Shown: one piece after another, positions 9,161 to 16,365 of the stretch | How positions within the stretch are numbered: the stretch's first letter is position 1 | Layout: every line of letters starts with the position of its first letter | Assembly (NCBI GenBank): GCA_030614485.1 | Contig: JAUWTY010000005.1 | Coordinates: 1-18,801, forward strand | Source: Methanosarcinales archaeon | GTDB lineage: Archaea; Halobacteriota; Methanosarcinia; Methanosarcinales; Methanocomedenaceae | Direction of reading: 5' to 3' | DNA: 18,801 nucleotides | Position numbers and translations under genes: made by a program | The notes under the pieces: model-generated | What the model was told of the DNA's origin: nothing | The model's input: only the letters and a program-made list of their open reading frames with translations | Databases searched by the model: none

Positions 9161-9451
9161 ATGGACGTTGACCTTAACAAAGTACTCAGGAGCACTGTAC
9201 AGACGGGAACTGTTATTATCGGTTCCAAACGGACACAAAAGGCAGTTGAAAGTAACCAGGCAAAGGCTGTGGTACTTGCATCCAACTGTCCTGATGATGT
9301 GAGAAAGATGGTCACAGGGAAAGTACCTATTATTGACTTTCCGGGGATGGGAGTTGAACTGGGAACTATTCTTAGCAAGCCTTTCGCCATTGCAGCTATG
9401 GCAGTTGTTGAGGCGGGCGAATCTGATATAATGGCAGTATTGAAAGCATAA
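9161..9451 (+). CDS. rpl30e: Large-subunit ribosomal protein eL30 (L30e)
   Basis: This is a 96-residue archaeal/eukaryotic-type ribosomal protein of the L7Ae/L30e/S12e RNA-binding family, which recognises kink-turn RNA. The motif order fits: VDLNKVLRSTVQTGTVIIGS, then AKAVVLASNCPDDVRKM, then GMGVELGTILSKPFAIAAMAV. I prefer ATG 9161, giving MDVDLNK, because it matches the family start and has GATGAGATGAT just upstream. ATG 9152 would add only Met-Ile-Phe. It sits between rpoA2 and nusA, its usual archaeal location, and is probably cotranscribed with them. Confidence 0.93.
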   Translation: MDVDLNKVLRSTVQTGTVIIGSKRTQKAVESNQAKAVVLASNCPDDVRKMVTGKVPIIDFPGMGVELGTILSKPFAIAAMAVVEAGESDIMAVLKA

Positions 9452-9465
9452 AATAAGGGATTTTT

Positions 9466-9897
9466 TTGAGCGAAGTCAAGATCAACACTGATGGAATACG
9501 GTACATTGCCTTGTTTGAAAATACAACAGGAGCTACTGCTATGGATTGTCTTGTTGATGATGAGAACAACAGGGTTATATTTGTAGTAAAATCAGGTGAC
9601 ATGGGTATTGCCATCGGTAAGAATGGTGAACATATCAATCGAGTTGTAAAGAACATCGGTCGCCACGTTGAAGTGGTGGAATACAGTGATGACCCCAAGA
9701 CGTTCATCAAAGGTCTCCTGCAGCCTGCTAATGTCAATGATGTGAAGATTGGCTATAAAGGTGATAGACGCATAGCTTATGTAGAAGTAAGCACCAAAGA
9801 GAAAGGTCTTGCCATAGGGCGGAACGGACGTAATATCGAGAAAGTTAAGTTACTCGCTAAGCGACATCATGATATAGATGATGTTACAATCAAGTAG
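9466..9897 (+). CDS. nusA: NusA-like transcription elongation factor (two KH domains)
   Basis: Archaeal NusA consists only of the two KH RNA-binding domains of bacterial NusA and lacks the polymerase-binding N-terminal and S1 domains. Both GxxG loops are visible: G51-K-N-G54 in AIGKNGEHINRV and G118-R-N-G121 in AIGRNGRNIEKV. At 143 residues it has the usual length. The start is TTG 9466, with TAAGGGA at 9454-9460 as ribosome-binding site; no ATG fits the conserved N terminus. Position between eL30 and uS12 is the standard archaeal arrangement. Its role in transcription and rRNA synthesis is inferred from the family. Confidence 0.94.
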   Translation: MSEVKINTDGIRYIALFENTTGATAMDCLVDDENNRVIFVVKSGDMGIAIGKNGEHINRVVKNIGRHVEVVEYSDDPKTFIKGLLQPANVNDVKIGYKGDRRIAYVEVSTKEKGLAIGRNGRNIEKVKLLAKRHHDIDDVTIK

Positions 9898-9914
9898 CCC
9901 ACATAAATTTGACA

Positions 9915-9925
9915 TTAATATATAG
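9915..9925 (+). promoter_or_regulatory. TATA-like box upstream of rps12
   Basis: TTAATATATAG lies in the 75-base gap between nusA and rps12, which is AT-rich throughout. Initiation about 25 bases downstream would leave a short leader carrying AGGAAG (9959-9964). This suggests that rps12-rps7 can be transcribed separately from the polymerase genes. It is a match by eye; other AT runs nearby (TATATTAG, TATTTATA) are possible. Confidence 0.45.
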
Positions 9926-9972
9926 TATATTAGTATTTATACAAAATTAGAATATTACAGGAAGTAACATAG

Positions 9973-10401
9973 ATGGGAAATGGAAAATACGCCGCTCGCA
10001 AATTGAAAAGTGACAGGGAAAACTTCAGATGGAGTGACCGGAAATACTTCAGGCGTGCATTGCGGCTCAATGTGAAAGCAGACCCTATGGGAGGGGCACC
10101 CATGGGACGAGGAATTGTGCTTGAAAAGGTGGGTGTTGAAGCAAAACAGCCCAATTCAGCAATACGCAAATGTGTAAGGATACAGTTGATCAAGAACGGA
10201 CGACAGGTTACTGCCTTTTGTCCGGGGGATGGCGCTATTAGTTTTATCGATGAACATGATGAGGTTACAGTGGAGCGTATTGGCGGTCGGATGGGCGGTG
10301 CAATGGGTGATATTCCAGGAGTCCGGTTCAAAGTGACTGCCGTTAATAATGTGCCTCTCAGACAGATGGTTATTAATCGTAAGGAAAAACCAATGAGGTA
10401 G
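9973..10401 (+). CDS. rps12: Small-subunit ribosomal protein uS12
   Basis: uS12 is a decoding-centre protein of the 30S subunit that controls accuracy. Conserved loops are present: [19 protein letters not shown] (PNSAIRK near residues 60-66) and [10 protein letters not shown] near residue 112. The long basic N terminus and total of 142 residues are those of archaeal/eukaryotic (S23e-type) proteins. ATG 9973 follows AGGAAG (9959-9964). The stop is four bases before the rps7 start, so the two are coupled as in the classical str operon. Confidence 0.96.
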   Translation: MGNGKYAARKLKSDRENFRWSDRKYFRRALRLNVKADPMGGAPMGRGIVLEKVGVEAKQPNSAIRKCVRIQLIKNGRQVTAFCPGDGAISFIDEHDEVTVERIGGRMGGAMGDIPGVRFKVTAVNNVPLRQMVINRKEKPMR

Positions 10402-10405
10402 ATAT

Positions 10406-10966
10406 ATGTACAAATTATTTGATAAATGGGAATCAACTGAAGTGGAGGTCCGTGATATCGGTCTTCAGAGATATATCAATATTACTCCTGTTATACTGCC
10501 TTATTCCGGCGGGAAACATGCCAGGCAGCAGTTCAATAAATCGAACCAGCACATTGTGGAAAGACTCATCAATAAGATGATGCTGAGTGAGCATAACACT
10601 GGCAAAAAGATGACCACTTATAAGATTGTTAGTGGTGCCTTTGATATTATCAACAAAAAGACAAAGGAGAACCCCATTCAGGTATTGGTCAATGCCATTA
10701 TCAACGCCGGACCAAGGGAGGAGACGGTCAGGTTGAAGTATGGAGGTATTGCAGTACCCAAGGCAGTGGACAGTGCTCCACAGCGTAGGGTGGATATTGC
10801 ATTGAAGCTTATCGCCCAGGGTGCACAAAAGTCAGCCTTTAAGAGCCGGCGTTCCATTGAAGAGACACTGGCAAATGAAATAATTGCAGCAGCGAATTAC
10901 GATGTAAAGTCCTATTCCATCAATAAGAAGGAAGGAAAGGAACGGGTTGCGAAGGCTGCACGGTAG
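10406..10966 (+). CDS. rps7: Small-subunit ribosomal protein uS7
   Basis: uS7 nucleates assembly of the 30S head by binding the 3' domain of 16S rRNA. Recognisable segments are [21 protein letters not shown] and the [15 protein letters not shown] helix, ending in a basic C terminus. Its 186 residues match archaeal members. ATG 10406 has GAGGTAG overlapping the end of rps12 as ribosome-binding site. A hairpin with a T-run follows the gene at 10976-11010, so transcription may partly end here before EF-2. Confidence 0.96.
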   Translation: MYKLFDKWESTEVEVRDIGLQRYINITPVILPYSGGKHARQQFNKSNQHIVERLINKMMLSEHNTGKKMTTYKIVSGAFDIINKKTKENPIQVLVNAIINAGPREETVRLKYGGIAVPKAVDSAPQRRVDIALKLIAQGAQKSAFKSRRSIEETLANEIIAAANYDVKSYSINKKEGKERVAKAAR

Positions 10967-10975
10967 ATGTTATAC

Positions 10976-11010
10976 TGCGGCATATTTCAGGTATGCCGCA
11001 ATTGTTTTTT
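10976..11010 (+). terminator. Hairpin plus T-run after rps7
   Basis: TGCGGCATA (10976-10984) and TATGCCGCA (10992-11000) form a perfect 9-bp stem with a 7-base loop, followed by ATTGTTTTTT. The geometry resembles an intrinsic terminator. In archaea the T-run alone can terminate transcription, so the stem could instead protect the 3' end or act in RNA processing. Confidence 0.6.
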
Positions 11011-11033
11011 AGGACAGTTATATTGAAAGTGTG

Positions 11034-11050
11034 TAATATTTTTTTATTTA
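11034..11050 (+). promoter_or_regulatory. AT-rich promoter-like box upstream of EF-2
   Basis: TAATATTTTTTTATTTA lies 34-50 bases before the EF-2 start, right after the hairpin that follows rps7. Together these suggest a new transcription unit beginning with EF-2. The exact box A cannot be fixed by eye. Confidence 0.4.
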
Positions 11051-11083
11051 TCCAGATGTTAAAACTTTTCAGAGGAAATTGAG

Positions 11084-13276
11084 ATGGGACGAAGGAAAAA
11101 GATGGTTGAGCGCGTGACCGTGCTCATGAATGACCCGGAACATATCCGGAATATCGGTATAGTGGCACATATCGACCACGGTAAAACTACGCTTACAGAT
11201 AATATCCTTGCCGGTGCCGGTATGATTTCAAAGGAACTGGCAGGCAAACAGTTGTTCACGGATTCAGATGCGGAAGAACAGGAGAGGGGTATTACCATTG
11301 ACTCTGCCTGTGTATCCATGGTACATGATTTCGAGGGTGAAGAATATCTTATCAATCTTATTGATACGCCGGGCCACGTGGACTTTGGCGGTGATGTGAC
11401 CAGGGCCATGAGGGCCGTGGACGGTGCTGTGGTTGTAGTGGATGCCGTTGAGGGGACTATGCCTCAGACCGAGACTGTGCTAAGGCAGGCACTCAAGGAA
11501 CATGTAAAGCCAGTGCTGTTCGTCAACAAGGTTGACAGACTGATAAACGAACTGCAGGTAGATGCCCAGGAGATGCAGATTCGGCTGGGTAAGGTCATTG
11601 ACCATGTGAACAAGCTCATTAAGGGCATGAACGAGGAGAAATACAAAGCAGGATGGCGCATGGATGCGGCAAAGGGTACTGTGGTGTTCGGCTCTGCCCT
11701 GTATAACTGGGCCATCAGCGTACCGTTCATGAAGAAGTCAGGTATAGGGTTTGCAGATGTATATAATTACTGTAAGGAAGAGAATCAGAAGGAACTGGCA
11801 GAGAGATGCCCGCTCCATGAAGTGTTGAATGATACAATAATCAGGTTCCTTCCCAATCCATTGGATGCCCAGAAGGAAAGGGTAGGTGTAATATGGCACG
11901 GTGATAAGGAATCCCGGGAAAGTAAGGATATGCTGAATGCCAACAAGGATGGTGATGTGGCATTAATGGTCACTAATATCTCAATGGACCCCCACGCAGG
12001 TGAGGTCGCAACAGGCAGGTTGTTCAGCGGTACCCTGAAAAGAGGCATGGAACTGCACGTTTCCGGCTCAACCAAGATCAACAGGTTGCAGCAAGTGGGT
12101 ATATTCATGGGTCCTGAGCGACTTGAAGTTGAGAAGATACCGGGCGGCAATATTGCAGCAGTTACTGGTCTGAAAGATGCCTATGTGGGTGCGACCGTTT
12201 CAAGCATGGCTGATATGATTCCGTTCGAATCTATCAAACATGCCAGTGAGCCAGTGGTTACTGTGGCAGTTGAAGCAAAGCATATGAAAGACCTGCCAAA
12301 ACTGGTGGAAGTGCTGAGGCAGGTGGCCAAGGAGGATAATACTCTTAAGGTAACTATCAATGAAGAGACCGGCGAACACCTGATGTCGGGTATGGGAGAA
12401 CTTCATCTTGAAGTCATTGGACACAGGATAGAGAGGGATAAAGGTGTGGAGATTACCACCAGTCCGCCTATTGTGGTGTACAGGGAAACTGTGCAAAAGC
12501 ATGCGGGTCCTGTGGAAGGTAAGAGTCCTAACAGGCATAACCGGTTCTATATTGAAGTTGAACCACTGTCCAGCGATATTGTGGACCTTATCAAGTCAGG
12601 AGAGGTTTCCATGCGTATGCCCGAACTGGAACGCCGTGAGAAGTTCATGGAAGCAGGTTTTGGTAAGGATGAAGCAAAAGGTATTTCTGCAATTTATGAG
12701 TCGAATATTCTGATTGATACGACCAAAGGTATCCAGTACCTGAACGAAACCATGGAATTAGTAATTGATGGTTTTGAAGAGGTCATGGTAGGCGGACCCC
12801 TCAGCAGGGAGCCATGCCAGGCTATCAAGGTCAAACTCGTAGATGCAAAACTCCATGAAGATGCAGTGCACAGGGGTCCCGCACAGGTGATTCCGGCAGT
12901 TCGCTCTGCTATACAGGCAGCCATGTTATCGGCTGATGATACGCTGCTTGAACCATACCAGCAGGTCTTCATCCAGACACCGCAGAACAATATGGGTGGA
13001 GCTACTTCAGAGATACAGGGCCGCAGGGGTGTTATCAATAACATGACCCAGGAAGGGGATATGACTATTATTGAAAGCAGGGCTCCGGTGGCTGAACTGT
13101 TCGGGTTTGCCGGTGATATCCGCTCTGCAACTGAAGGACGGGCTTCGTGGAGTACGGAATTTGGTGGATTTGAACCGCTTCCAATGAGTTTACTAAAGGA
13201 AATAGTAACAAAGATACGGCAGCGTAAAGGATTAAAGGCTGAAATGCCAAAATCCAGCGATTTCGTGGGCCTGTAA
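11084..13276 (+). CDS. fusA: Translation elongation factor EF-2
   Basis: This is the archaeal EF-2, the GTPase that drives ribosomal translocation. The G domain shows AHIDHGKT at residues 28-35, RGIT at 68-71, DTPGH at 94-98 and NKVD at 148-151. In domain IV, DAVHRG places the presumed diphthamide histidine at H596. The C-terminal [18 protein letters not shown] and [19 protein letters not shown] segments are typical. Its 730 residues are standard. ATG 11084 follows GAGGA at 11072-11076, and the start [11 protein letters not shown] is family-like. It lies between uS7 and EF-1A in the usual str-type order. Confidence 0.97.
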   Translation: MGRRKKMVERVTVLMNDPEHIRNIGIVAHIDHGKTTLTDNILAGAGMISKELAGKQLFTDSDAEEQERGITIDSACVSMVHDFEGEEYLINLIDTPGHVDFGGDVTRAMRAVDGAVVVVDAVEGTMPQTETVLRQALKEHVKPVLFVNKVDRLINELQVDAQEMQIRLGKVIDHVNKLIKGMNEEKYKAGWRMDAAKGTVVFGSALYNWAISVPFMKKSGIGFADVYNYCKEENQKELAERCPLHEVLNDTIIRFLPNPLDAQKERVGVIWHGDKESRESKDMLNANKDGDVALMVTNISMDPHAGEVATGRLFSGTLKRGMELHVSGSTKINRLQQVGIFMGPERLEVEKIPGGNIAAVTGLKDAYVGATVSSMADMIPFESIKHASEPVVTVAVEAKHMKDLPKLVEVLRQVAKEDNTLKVTINEETGEHLMSGMGELHLEVIGHRIERDKGVEITTSPPIVVYRETVQKHAGPVEGKSPNRHNRFYIEVEPLSSDIVDLIKSGEVSMRMPELERREKFMEAGFGKDEAKGISAIYESNILIDTTKGIQYLNETMELVIDGFEEVMVGGPLSREPCQAIKVKLVDAKLHEDAVHRGPAQVIPAVRSAIQAAMLSADDTLLEPYQQVFIQTPQNNMGGATSEIQGRRGVINNMTQEGDMTIIESRAPVAELFGFAGDIRSATEGRASWSTEFGGFEPLPMSLLKEIVTKIRQRKGLKAEMPKSSDFVGL

Positions 13277-13278
13277 AT

Positions 13279-13303
13279 TGATGTTAAAAGTGCTTTTGCA
13301 TCA
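13279..13303 (+). other. Imperfect hairpin after EF-2
   Basis: TGATG (13279-13283) pairs with CATCA (13299-13303), and inside it AAAA pairs with TTTT around a GTGC loop, with a small asymmetric internal loop. No T-run follows, so I do not call it a terminator; a 3'-end or processing element is possible. Confidence 0.35.
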
Positions 13304-13359
13304 GGTAACTACGACACAAAGTTTAAAAGCAGTAAAAGATATAGTGAGACAGAAATTCA

Positions 13360-13368
13360 TATATATTA
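13360..13368 (+). promoter_or_regulatory. TATA-like box upstream of EF-1A
   Basis: TATATATTA in the 117-base gap before EF-1A is a good match to an archaeal box A. It lies 26-34 bases before the ATG. With initiation about 25 bases downstream the leader would be very short, and the GGAGGA site at 13382-13387 would fall near or before the transcription start. The true box may therefore be further upstream, for example GTTTAAAAG near 13321. Confidence 0.4.
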
Positions 13369-13393
13369 AAGTTAATAGTTTGGAGGATTAAAG

Positions 13394-14662
13394 ATGGCAG
13401 AGAAACCACATTTGAATCTGGCAGTCATCGGTCATATCGATCATGGGAAATCAACCCTTGTTGGCAGACTGATGTATGATACAGGTGCTGTAGCGGCACA
13501 TGTCATTGAAAAGTATAGAGAAGAAGCCAAAGCAAAAGGTAAGGAATCCTTTGCTTTTGCATGGGTCATGGATTCCCTTAAAGAAGAACGTGAGAGGGGT
13601 ATAACCATTGATATCGCACACCAGCGATTTGATACTGATAAGTATTATTTTACAGTGGTGGATTGTCCCGGTCACCGTGACTTTGTTAAGAACATGATCA
13701 CAGGTGCATCCCAGGCAGATGCTGCAATCCTTGTGGTTTCCGGCAAGGACGGTGTACAGGCCCAGACCAAGGAACACGTGTTCCTGTCCCGGACACTGGG
13801 TATCACCCAGTTGATCATTGCAATCAACAAGATGGATGAGATCAACTACGATGAGGCAAAGTACAACAAGGCCAAGGAAGATGTCAGCACACTTCTGAAG
13901 ATTGTAGGATTCAAACCCGCTGATATGCACTTTATTCCAACATCTGCGTTCGAGGGTGACAATATAGCATCCAAGAGCGAGAATACCAAATGGTATAAAG
14001 GCTCAACAATCCTGGAAGCACTTGATGAGCTGAAGGAACCTGAGATGCCAACATCCCTGCCACTGCGTATTCCTGTGCAGGATGCTTACACTATCAGCGG
14101 TATAGGCACTGTACCAGTAGGACGTGTCGAGACCGGTATAATGAAGAAAGGCGATAATGTCACTTTCAATCCCAGCGGTGCTACAGGTGAGGTCAAGTCC
14201 ATTGAAATGCATCATGAAGAAATGGACCAGGCTGTACCAGGCGATAATATCGGCTGGAACGTAAGGGGTATTGGAAAGAATGATGTAAGAAGAGGCGATG
14301 TATGCGGTCCCGCATCAAAACCACCTACAGTGGCTGATGAGTTTACTGCACAGGTCGTTGTACTGCAGCATCCGTCTGCCATATCAGTTGGTTACACACC
14401 TGTGTTCCACTGCCATACGGCTCAGACTGCATGTACCCTGATGTCAATTGACAAGAAACTGGACCCTAAGACCGGTGAAGTGAAAGAAGAGAATCCTACA
14501 TTCATCAAAGCTGGCGATGCAGCAATCGTGACTGTAAAGCCAACCAGGCCACTGGTCATTGAGAATGTGAAAGAGATTCCACAGATGGGACGCTTCGCTA
14601 TCCGTGATATGGGTCAGACTGTTGCAGCTGGCATGGTCATAAGTATAAAGGCGAGGCCATAA
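13394..14662 (+). CDS. tuf: Translation elongation factor EF-1 alpha
   Basis: aEF-1A delivers aminoacyl-tRNA to the ribosome in a GTP-dependent manner. The G domain shows GHIDHGKS at residues 13-20, RGIT near 68-71, DCPGH at 90-94 and NKMD at 145-148. The two beta-barrel domains are complete, ending [22 protein letters not shown]. At 422 residues it has the usual archaeal length. ATG 13394 is preceded by TTTGGAGGATT (GGAGGA 13382-13387), the best ribosome-binding site in the window, which suits a highly expressed gene. Its stop codon lies in the loop of a 6-bp GC-rich hairpin. Confidence 0.97.
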   Translation: MAEKPHLNLAVIGHIDHGKSTLVGRLMYDTGAVAAHVIEKYREEAKAKGKESFAFAWVMDSLKEERERGITIDIAHQRFDTDKYYFTVVDCPGHRDFVKNMITGASQADAAILVVSGKDGVQAQTKEHVFLSRTLGITQLIIAINKMDEINYDEAKYNKAKEDVSTLLKIVGFKPADMHFIPTSAFEGDNIASKSENTKWYKGSTILEALDELKEPEMPTSLPLRIPVQDAYTISGIGTVPVGRVETGIMKKGDNVTFNPSGATGEVKSIEMHHEEMDQAVPGDNIGWNVRGIGKNDVRRGDVCGPASKPPTVADEFTAQVVVLQHPSAISVGYTPVFHCHTAQTACTLMSIDKKLDPKTGEVKEENPTFIKAGDAAIVTVKPTRPLVIENVKEIPQMGRFAIRDMGQTVAAGMVISIKARP

Positions 14663-14692
14663 GGCCTCTCCATTTATCTTTTTTTAATTTTT
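14653..14692 (+). terminator. Hairpin spanning the EF-1A stop codon, then T-runs
   Basis: GAGGCC (14653-14658) and GGCCTC (14663-14668) form a perfect 6-bp stem around an ATAA loop that contains the TAA stop at 14660-14662. A T-rich tract (ATTTATCTTTTTTTAATTTTTT) follows up to 14692, just before the rps10 ribosome-binding site. It looks like a weak terminator or attenuator that would lower rps10 expression relative to EF-1A. The structure is seen in the sequence; the function is inferred. Confidence 0.5.
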
Positions 14693-14705
14693 TGGAGATT
14701 CATTA

Positions 14706-15017
14706 ATGGCACAGAAAGCAAGAATTCGATTAACTGGGACACTCCCGTCAACCCTGGATAGTGTATGTGAACAGGTCAAGAGTATTGCAACAAAGACTGG
14801 TGTGAACATGGCTGGTCCCATACCCATGCCTACGAAGAAACTGATGGTACCAACCTTGAAGAGTCCGGACGGAGAGGGTACTTCTACCTGGGATCACTGG
14901 GAGATGAGGGTGCACAAACGGCTTATTGACCTTGATGCAGACGAGCGGGCGTTGCGCCAGCTTATGCGTATACAGGTTCCAAAGGATATCAGCATAGAGA
15001 TAGTGTTGACTTCTTAG
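14706..15017 (+). CDS. rps10: Small-subunit ribosomal protein uS10
   Basis: uS10 belongs to the head of the 30S subunit. The 103-residue protein shows the family signatures [42 protein letters not shown] and [19 protein letters not shown], and ends [13 protein letters not shown] 14706 follows TTTTTTGGAGATT (GGAGA 14694-14698). It is the last gene of the translation block, directly after EF-1A, as in most euryarchaea. Three consecutive hairpins follow its stop. Confidence 0.97.
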   Translation: MAQKARIRLTGTLPSTLDSVCEQVKSIATKTGVNMAGPIPMPTKKLMVPTLKSPDGEGTSTWDHWEMRVHKRLIDLDADERALRQLMRIQVPKDISIEIVLTS

Positions 15018-15025
15018 ATGTTTTT

Positions 15026-15105
15026 GCGGTGGTTTTAATACCGCGGGTCTTTGCAGACCGATAATTGAGACAGGATTGGGGGGTAACCCAATCTTTATTA
15101 TTCTT
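15026..15105 (+). terminator. Three-stem region ending in a terminator after rps10
   Basis: Three successive stems follow rps10: GCGGT/ACCGC (15026-15044), GGTCT-TTGC-AGACC (15046-15059) and GATTGGG-GGGTAA-CCCAATC (15074-15093). The last is a perfect 7-bp stem followed by TTTATTATTCTT, a terminator-like arrangement closing the translation operon. The first two stems could be part of a structured 3' UTR. Confidence 0.65.
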
Positions 15106-15135
15106 ACACTTTATTTTTAGTATGGTGAAAAAAGC

Positions 15136-15600
15136 ATGATTATAGGTTTTCAAGTAAATCAGATTGAATCAAAGTCGTTCGCAGGTGCTGAAAGTGCCAG
15201 GCAGAACAAGAGTATTAATATTAATTTTGATATCAACATAAGAAATCCCACGTTGGTTGAGCAGAATACTCCTTTTGGTAAAAAGCAGGTGATAAAGTTG
15301 GAGTATGCAATGTCCATCAATTACCTGAATCCAAATATCGGTTATATCAGGTTTGAGGGAAGCACGGATTATTACCAGGAGGGTGACCTGGAAGCAATGC
15401 ACAAAGAGTGGACCAGTGGGTCGGCACCGACCAATGTGCAAAATGAGATTGCTAATACCATGGTGAACAATCTGGCACCCCTGGCATTGACCATGTCAAA
15501 GACATTGGGTCTGCCGCCTGCTGTGCCGCTGCCAGCTATTAACTTCAAGGGCAAACAGGCAGAGAAGAAGCCTGATGAGCCCACGTATTATCACGGGTGA
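15136..15600 (+). CDS. SecB-like chaperone candidate
   Basis: A 154-residue protein without signal peptide or membrane segments. The order of its features resembles the SecB fold. An N-terminal set of alternating hydrophobic strands (INFDINIRNPTLV, QVIKLEYAMSINYL, NIGYIRFEGSTDY) is followed by a helix with an Asn-rich lead (QNEIANTMVNNLAPLALTMS) and then a Leu-Pro-Pro turn and PAINF end. The last part recalls the SecB ending, with a helix followed by a Phe-Pro turn and PVNF. SecB is a bacterial export chaperone; a few archaea, such as Methanocaldococcus jannaschii with MJ0357, encode distant homologues. The C terminus is charged and Pro-rich. ATG 15136 is preceded by TATGGTGA (15120-15127). 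It lies outside the translation operon, after its terminator. The assignment is by fold pattern only, so moderate confidence in the family and low in function. Confidence 0.55.
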   Translation: MIIGFQVNQIESKSFAGAESARQNKSININFDINIRNPTLVEQNTPFGKKQVIKLEYAMSINYLNPNIGYIRFEGSTDYYQEGDLEAMHKEWTSGSAPTNVQNEIANTMVNNLAPLALTMSKTLGLPPAVPLPAINFKGKQAEKKPDEPTYYHG

Positions 15601-15629
15601 AACTTACCATTTAGTTATTTTAGGCCGGT

Positions 15630-16022
15630 TCACTCATTTTCCAGCAGTCCCAGCACCAGCCTCTCAATCTCATCCCTGACCTGCCTGTATTTTTCAACAG
15701 GCTGCCCCATGGGGTCATCCAGCCCCCAGTCTATGAAGTCCTTTAGATATACGGCCGGACAGGTGTCCTGCACCCCGCAGCCCATGGATATGAGGATGTC
15801 ATAGTCCGGCAGTTGGGCCGGGTCAAGCTGTTTGGGTGATTGGTGCGAGATGTCTATGCCTTTCTCGGCCATGACATCCACTGCTTTTGGTGCTACAAAT
15901 GATGCGGGCATGGTGCCAGCACTGTGGGCTTCCAGTACACCTGAATCATGATGTCGGGCAAATCCTTCAGCCATCTGGCTGCGGCAGGAGTTTCCCACGC
16001 ACAGGAAGAGTACATTTTTCAT
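15630..16022 (-). CDS. arsC: Arsenate reductase ArsC-type / low-Mr protein tyrosine phosphatase family protein
   Basis: A 130-residue protein of the low-molecular-weight phosphatase fold. The P-loop is C8-V-G-N-S-C13-R14-S (CX5R). C82 and C88 in MGCGVQDTCP match the redox pair of thioredoxin-coupled arsenate reductase, and DDP (D102-P104) is the general-acid loop. In that family the substrate arsenate is reduced to arsenite through a cascade of the three cysteines. I took ATG 16022, which starts right before the first strand (MKNVLFLCVGN). A TTG at 16049 would add nine unconserved residues. No arsR, arsB or acr3 gene is adjacent. It converges with the SecB-like gene and diverges from the small ORF at 16086. 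Confidence 0.85.
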   Translation of the reverse strand: MKNVLFLCVGNSCRSQMAEGFARHHDSGVLEAHSAGTMPASFVAPKAVDVMAEKGIDISHQSPKQLDPAQLPDYDILISMGCGVQDTCPAVYLKDFIDWGLDDPMGQPVEKYRQVRDEIERLVLGLLENE

Positions 16023-16069
16023 GCTCTTCCGTATGGGGGTAGTGTTCAATAAATTTTATCTACTAACTG

Positions 16070-16084
16070 ATAGATATCATCTAT
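16070..16084. promoter_or_regulatory. 15-bp palindrome in the arsC-like / small ORF divergent gap
   Basis: ATAGAT-ATC-ATCTAT (16070-16084) is a perfect inverted repeat with 6-bp arms. It ends one base before the small ORF's ATG and lies upstream of an AT-rich box (16050-16060) that could be the minus-strand promoter of the arsC-like gene. A repressor or activator site is plausible but untested. Confidence 0.35.
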
Positions 16085-16085
16085 T

Positions 16086-16226
16086 ATGCCCGATGGGAAC
16101 AATCCTGAAAGTGACACCCATGCTAAACTCATACAAAAGCGCAGGGAGTTCGAGCAGGCGTGCTGCGATTATATGGAGGAATTCGGGTTCGAGTGGGTTG
16201 AGGAATTTACGCTGAACGGGGCGTGA
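16086..16226 (+). CDS. Small 46-residue ORF of unknown function
   Basis: The ORF reads MPDGNNPESDTHAKLIQ, continues KRREFEQACCDYMEEFGFEW and ends VEEFTLNGA. It is hydrophilic and acidic, with a predicted helix in the middle and a Cys-Cys pair, and lacks a signal peptide or membrane segment. There is no clear ribosome-binding site, and a stop codon in frame lies 15 bases upstream of the ATG, so it is not simply the visible end of a longer gene. Support that it was coding comes from a second, decayed copy of its tail at 17674-17728, where the four differences in the conserved blocks all fall at third codon positions and are synonymous. I do not recognise the family. It may itself be a fragment of a larger ancestral gene. 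Confidence 0.45.
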   Translation: MPDGNNPESDTHAKLIQKRREFEQACCDYMEEFGFEWVEEFTLNGA

Positions 16227-16248
16227 GTGCATTTTCTGAACCGTTTTA

Positions 16249-16266
16249 TTCAGGGCTTGCCCTGAA
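16249..16266 (+). other. 8-bp perfect hairpin after the small ORF
   Basis: TTCAGGGC-TT-GCCCTGAA is a perfect inverted repeat; the practical fold is a 7-bp stem with a CTTG tetraloop. Only a weak T-rich stretch follows (GTCTTTTA), so it may be a modest terminator for the small ORF or a structural remnant. Confidence 0.45.
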
Positions 16267-16318
16267 GGTGATGTCTTTTACATAAAAATTCAAACATTTC
16301 AGATTTACAATTTTAAAC

Positions 16319-16328
16319 TATATATAAA
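16319..16328 (+). promoter_or_regulatory. TATA box upstream of the ATPase gene
   Basis: TATATATAAA lies 38-47 bases before the ATPase ATG. Initiation about 25 bases downstream would give a leader of around 15 bases. No Shine-Dalgarno site is visible between them, so a leaderless or near-leaderless mRNA is likely. A second AT-rich run (TTTAAATATTTAA, 16336-16348) is an alternative. Confidence 0.5.
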
Positions 16329-16365
16329 CCAAAAATTTAAATATTTAACCCACAGATAGTTAAAT

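Noticed and set aside
1606..15017. A frameshift or broken RNA polymerase B gene, since B is in two pieces
   Set aside because: The B''/B' split with a short overlap is the normal arrangement in methanogens; both halves have their own start and ribosome-binding site and full family length.
16021..16215. A 64-codon plus-strand frame across the arsC-like start region
   Set aside because: It overlaps the arsC-like promoter region and the small ORF in another frame, with no recognisable sequence.
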